The notes beneath the pieces were generated by a model that was given only the letters and a program-made list of their open reading frames with translations, made no database searches and was not told the DNA's origin. This document shows positions 5,694 through 8,322 of a stretch of 8,322 nucleotides of DNA, piece by piece. Source of the DNA: Actinomycetes bacterium (GTDB lineage Bacteria; Actinomycetota; Coriobacteriia; Anaerosomatales; JAJZPX01); assembly GCA_021811025.1 (NCBI GenBank), contig JAJZPX010000080.1, positions 1 to 8,322 on the forward strand, in the 5' to 3' direction. The stretch's first letter is position 1, and every line of letters begins with the position of its first letter. A program made the position numbers and the translations under genes.

Positions 5694-6365
5694 ATGCTAC
5701 GGAACGCCCGATTCGCGGTCGCCGCCGGCCTGCTCGTCACGCTGCTGGCGGCCGGATGCACCAACGCCTCACAGCCCCCGGCATCGCCGGAGGCGCGGGT
5801 CGAATCGCCTTCCCCGCCTGGGCCGGAAGCTGGAGCGCAGGCCGGCGCGACCGCGGCGCCTGCTCCCGGCGTACCGCAGCAGCCGCTCGCAGTGGAGCAG
5901 AGCCCGCCGGGCGACATCCCGGACAACCAGGCGTTCGTCCCGTACCGCTCGACCGCGGGATTCCAAGTCAGCGTGCCGGAAGGCTGGGCGCGCACGGAAA
6001 GCGGCGACACCGCTTCCTTCACGGACAAGCTGAACGTCGTGTCGATGACGTGGGCGAAGGCCGCCACCGCTCCCACCGTCGCGTCCGTTCGCGCGCAGGA
6101 CGCGCCGAACCTGCAGTCGCGTCTGCCCGCCTTCGAACTCGAGGCGGTGAAGCAGGTCAAGCTGCCCGCGGGCGAAGCGGTGCTGCTCACGTACCGGCAG
6201 AACGGCGAGCCCAACGCGGTGACGGGCAAGGCGTACCGCCTCGACGCCTCGCGCTTCGTGTTCTTCCGCAACGGAACGCGCGTCGATCTCGTGCTGACCT
6301 CGCCGGCCGGTGCCGACAACGTCGACCCGTGGCGGACGATCTCGGAGAGCTTCCGGTGGCGGTGA
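5694..6365 (+). CDS. Lipoprotein with PsbP-like C-terminal domain
   Basis: A 223-residue predicted lipoprotein. ATG 5694 has GAAGGGAG five bases upstream. The signal peptide ends in the lipobox LLAAGC, with lipidation expected on C22. Residues 23-78 are a Pro/Ala/Glu/Gln-rich linker, likely disordered and spanning the cell wall. The folded domain (about 80-223) begins with YRSTAGFQVSVPEGW, a pattern typical of PsbP/MOG1-like (DUF1795, LpqN-type) lipoprotein domains, and ends in a conserved-looking SFRW. There are no further Cys residues. It is first in a four-gene run: its stop TGA overlaps the next ATG by one base (TGATG). This fits a substrate-receiving or accessory lipoprotein for the ABC system encoded behind it. 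Expression is probably driven by the predicted response-regulator promoter at 5583-5617. Domain assignment is by pattern only. Confidence 0.8.
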   Translation: MLRNARFAVAAGLLVTLLAAGCTNASQPPASPEARVESPSPPGPEAGAQAGATAAPAPGVPQQPLAVEQSPPGDIPDNQAFVPYRSTAGFQVSVPEGWARTESGDTASFTDKLNVVSMTWAKAATAPTVASVRAQDAPNLQSRLPAFELEAVKQVKLPAGEAVLLTYRQNGEPNAVTGKAYRLDASRFVFFRNGTRVDLVLTSPAGADNVDPWRTISESFRWR

Positions 6366-7045
6366 TGAAGGCCGCCGAAGCCGGAATGGCGCTGTTGGCG
6401 CACGAGCTGTACCGCTTCTACCACGCGGGAGACGACGAGACCTTCGCGCTGCGCGGCGTCTCGCTCCGTGTGGACGCGGGCGAGGTCGTGGCCGTCGTCG
6501 GGCCCTCGGGCAGCGGGAAGTCGACGCTTCTCAACTGCCTCGCGGGTCTCGACGAGCCCGACGGAGGCTTCGTGACGGTGTTCGGTGAGCGCCTGACGCG
6601 GCGGCCCGAGGCAGTGCGGTCGCGAATGCGCGCGGCGTCAATCGGCGTGCTCATGCAGTCCGGCAACCTGCTGGAGCATCTGACGGTCGAGCAGAACGTG
6701 GCGGCGGCGCAGCGCCTCACGCGTGCCGGACGGCCCACGCCCGTGTCCGCGCTGCTGGCACGGGTCGGCCTCGTCGGGCGCGCCGACGCGTGGCCCGCGA
6801 CCCTGTCCGGCGGCGAGGCCGCGAGGGCTGGGCTCGCTGTCGCGCTGGCGAACGAGCCCGCCGTGCTGCTCGCCGACGAGCCGACGGGAGAGGTGGACGC
6901 GGCGAACGAGCGCGCGATCCTCGGCCTGCTGGGCGAGCGGGCGCTGGCGGGTGGGGCGGTGGTCGTCGTGACGCACAGCGCGCGCGTGGCCGCCGCAGCG
7001 GATCGCACGGTCACGATGTCGGACGGGAGGATCCTCGATGCATGA
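6365..7045 (+). CDS. ABC transporter ATP-binding protein 1 (MacB/LolD-type), atypical signature
   Basis: A 226-residue ATPase subunit, cytoplasmic face of a membrane transporter or mechanotransducer. It has Walker A GPSGSGKST (46-54), Q-loop Q98 in GVLMQSGNL, signature LSGGE (147-151) followed by AARAG, Walker B LLADE (168-172) with catalytic E172, D-loop EVD, and H-loop H204. The signature departs from the usual LSGGQxQR: Gln is Glu and the following QR is AR. The start is ambiguous. ATG 6365 gives the one-base overlap with the lipoprotein gene. GTG 6356 has a better Shine-Dalgarno (GGAG at 6344-6347), and ATG 6386 is also in frame. Its 3' end overlaps the second ATPase gene by eight bases. 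Walker A and B are intact, so hydrolysis is expected; the altered signature suggests it works as one half of a heterodimer with ATPase 2. Confidence 0.92.
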   Translation: MKAAEAGMALLAHELYRFYHAGDDETFALRGVSLRVDAGEVVAVVGPSGSGKSTLLNCLAGLDEPDGGFVTVFGERLTRRPEAVRSRMRAASIGVLMQSGNLLEHLTVEQNVAAAQRLTRAGRPTPVSALLARVGLVGRADAWPATLSGGEAARAGLAVALANEPAVLLADEPTGEVDAANERAILGLLGERALAGGAVVVVTHSARVAAAADRTVTMSDGRILDA

Positions 7046-7709
7046 CGTGCTGGTGCGAGGCCAAGGCGTCGGCCGGACGTACGGGACCGGAGAGCGGGCG
7101 ACGCGCGCGCTCACCTCGGCGACGTTCGAAGTGCGGCGAGGCGAGCGGATCGCGCTCGTCGGGCCGTCGGGCAGCGGGAAGAGCACGCTCGTGCACCTGA
7201 TGGCGGGCATCGACGTGCCGTCGGAGGGATCGGTCGCATGGCCCGCGCTCGGCGACCGGCGGGCGCTGCGGCCCGGCCCCGTCGCCGTCGCGTTCCAGGG
7301 CCGGAGCCTGCTGCCGCCGCTCTCGGTTGCTGAGAACGTCGCGCTGCCGCTGCTCCTGCGCGGGGACTCCGAGGCGGAGGCCTGTGAGCGAGCAGGGACG
7401 ACGCTCGCGGACATGGGGCTGGAGGCGCTGGCCGACAAGCTGCCGGAGGAGCTCTCGGGCGGGCAGGCGCAGCGCGTCGCGCTCGCCCGCGCGCTGGTGA
7501 CGGGCCCGCTGCTGCTGCTCGCGGACGAGCCGACGGGGCAGCTCGACCACGAGCACGCGCGGCGGACGATGGAGCTGCTGCTCGCGCTGTCGAGGTCAGC
7601 GGGCACGGCGCTTGTGATCGCGACGCACGACGGCCTTGTTGCAGGCCTCCTCGACAAGCGGTGGGAGATGCGGGACGGGCGACTCGAGCGGGAGGCGCGG
7701 CATGTCTAG
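7038..7709 (+). CDS. ABC transporter ATP-binding protein 2 (MacB/LolD-type)
   Basis: A 223-residue ATPase with the full standard motif set: Walker A GPSGSGKST (42-50), Q-loop Q87 in VAFQGRSL, signature LSGGQAQR (139-146), Walker B LLLADE (159-164) with E164, D-loop QLD, and H-loop H197 in IATHD. The overall pattern, with ALTSATFEVRRGE before Walker A, is that of the MacB/LolD/FtsE group that pairs with FtsX-like permeases. ATG 7038 has GGGAGG at 7025-7030. The gene overlaps both neighbours by eight bases, so the four genes are tightly coupled. The sequence clearly differs from ATPase 1 (shorter Q-loop region, different signature), so this is an old duplication or two independently recruited subunits. 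Confidence 0.94.
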   Translation: MHDVLVRGQGVGRTYGTGERATRALTSATFEVRRGERIALVGPSGSGKSTLVHLMAGIDVPSEGSVAWPALGDRRALRPGPVAVAFQGRSLLPPLSVAENVALPLLLRGDSEAEACERAGTTLADMGLEALADKLPEELSGGQAQRVALARALVTGPLLLLADEPTGQLDHEHARRTMELLLALSRSAGTALVIATHDGLVAGLLDKRWEMRDGRLEREARHV

Positions 7710-8322
7710 CGTGGTGTGGGTGGCAGGCCTGTTGCGCCGGCGTCCGCTGCGCGTCCTCGGCGTCGCGCTCAGCGTGGCGCTTGCGGTAGCTCTGGTGGCA
7801 TCACTGGGGAGTTTCCTGTCGTTCAGCCGGTCTCGGATGACGAAGGGCGCCATAGCCGGCGTCCCCGTCGACTGGCAGGTTGCGGTCGGCCGGGGTGTCT
7901 CTCTGCGGCACGCATTGGCGGAGGTGCGCCGCTTTCCCGGCGTGGCGGCCGCGCTGCCCGTCGAGTTCGGGACGGTGCCGTCGCTCGAGTCGTCCACCGG
8001 CGGCACGATCCAGACGACCGGCCAGGGCAAGGCTGTCGGTCTTCCGCCCGGGTACGCGGAGACGTTCCCCGGCGAGCTGCGGTATCTGCTCGGCGCACGT
8101 GACGGCGTTCTGCTCGCGCAGCAGACGGCAGCGAACCTGCACGCCGCGGTCGGCTCGACGGTGCTCGTCGGCCGGCCGGGGCTTTCGCCGGTGCCGCTGC
8201 GCGTGGACGGCGTCGTCGACCTCCCGGCGATCGACTCGCTGTTCCAGACCGTCGGCGCTCCCGCCGGCTCCGGCGTCACCGCGCCGCCCGACAACGTTGT
8301 GCTCGTGCCGATCGGCGAGTGG
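7702..8322 (+). CDS. FtsX-like ABC transporter permease (N-terminal 207 aa, cut by window edge)
   Basis: The N-terminal part of a membrane permease of the MacB/LolC/FtsX type. ATG 7702 has GGGAGG at 7690-7695 and overlaps the upstream ATPase stop by eight bases. The protein starts with a short basic cytoplasmic stretch (LLRRRPLR), one membrane helix at about 17-42, then a large extracytoplasmic domain from about 45 to the edge that resembles the MacB periplasmic core ('GSTVLVGRPG' and 'LRVDGVVDLP' match the pattern in which this domain describes a permease interface). The frame is open to the last base. The remaining transmembrane helices lie outside the window, so it cannot be decided whether this is a four-helix (MacB) or ten-helix (BceB-like or double FtsX) permease. 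Confidence 0.85.
   Translation, partial: MSSVVWVAGLLRRRPLRVLGVALSVALAVALVASLGSFLSFSRSRMTKGAIAGVPVDWQVAVGRGVSLRHALAEVRRFPGVAAALPVEFGTVPSLESSTGGTIQTTGQGKAVGLPPGYAETFPGELRYLLGARDGVLLAQQTAANLHAAVGSTVLVGRPGLSPVPLRVDGVVDLPAIDSLFQTVGAPAGSGVTAPPDNVVLVPIGEW

Noticed and set aside
6638..7657. A 339-residue open frame on the minus strand
   Set aside because: It runs opposite the two ABC ATPase genes with intact motifs; the translation is low-complexity Ser/Arg/Pro and not protein-like.

Overview
The window is very GC-rich (roughly 70% by eye), densely coded, and has short gene gaps, many 1-8 bp overlaps, GTG starts and strong GGAGG-type ribosome binding sites. The gene content (a CtpE-like cation P-type ATPase, a DUF2795 protein, Ala/Pro-rich lipoproteins with actinobacterial-looking lipoboxes, OmpR-type two-component genes) suggests a high-GC Gram-positive, most likely an actinomycetote. 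The class cannot be fixed from this window; a Coriobacteriia or Thermoleophilia relative is only a guess. No RNA genes, insertion sequences, CRISPR arrays or phage genes were seen.

Left part (1-2866): a cation-transporting P-type ATPase on the minus strand is cut by the left edge. Upstream of it on the same strand, 53 bp away, is a small ferritin-like four-helix protein (DUF2383-like). Divergent from that is a DUF2795 protein on the plus strand. It converges stop-to-stop, with no spacer, on a membrane-anchored or exported calcineurin-type metallophosphoesterase on the minus strand.

Right part (2867-8322): everything is on the plus strand and looks like one functional module. It comprises (1) a 115-aa exported, very acidic, low-complexity protein ending in a perfect 15-bp-stem terminator; (2) an OmpR-family response regulator and its membrane sensor kinase, overlapping by GTGA; and (3) a lipoprotein with a PsbP-like C-terminal domain, followed without gaps by two different MacB/LolD-type ABC ATPases and an FtsX-like permease cut by the right edge.

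The most interesting signal ties these three units together. Each is preceded by tandem CTCAG(G/C) direct repeats spaced 10-11 bp, and in each case the last repeat lies exactly 10 bp from a -10-like hexamer, with no recognisable -35. That is the layout of promoters activated by OmpR/PhoB-family regulators. The inference is a self-contained regulon: the response regulator would activate its own operon, the small acidic exported protein and the lipoprotein/ABC operon. The whole would form an envelope-stress or efflux-type response whose signal and substrate are unknown.
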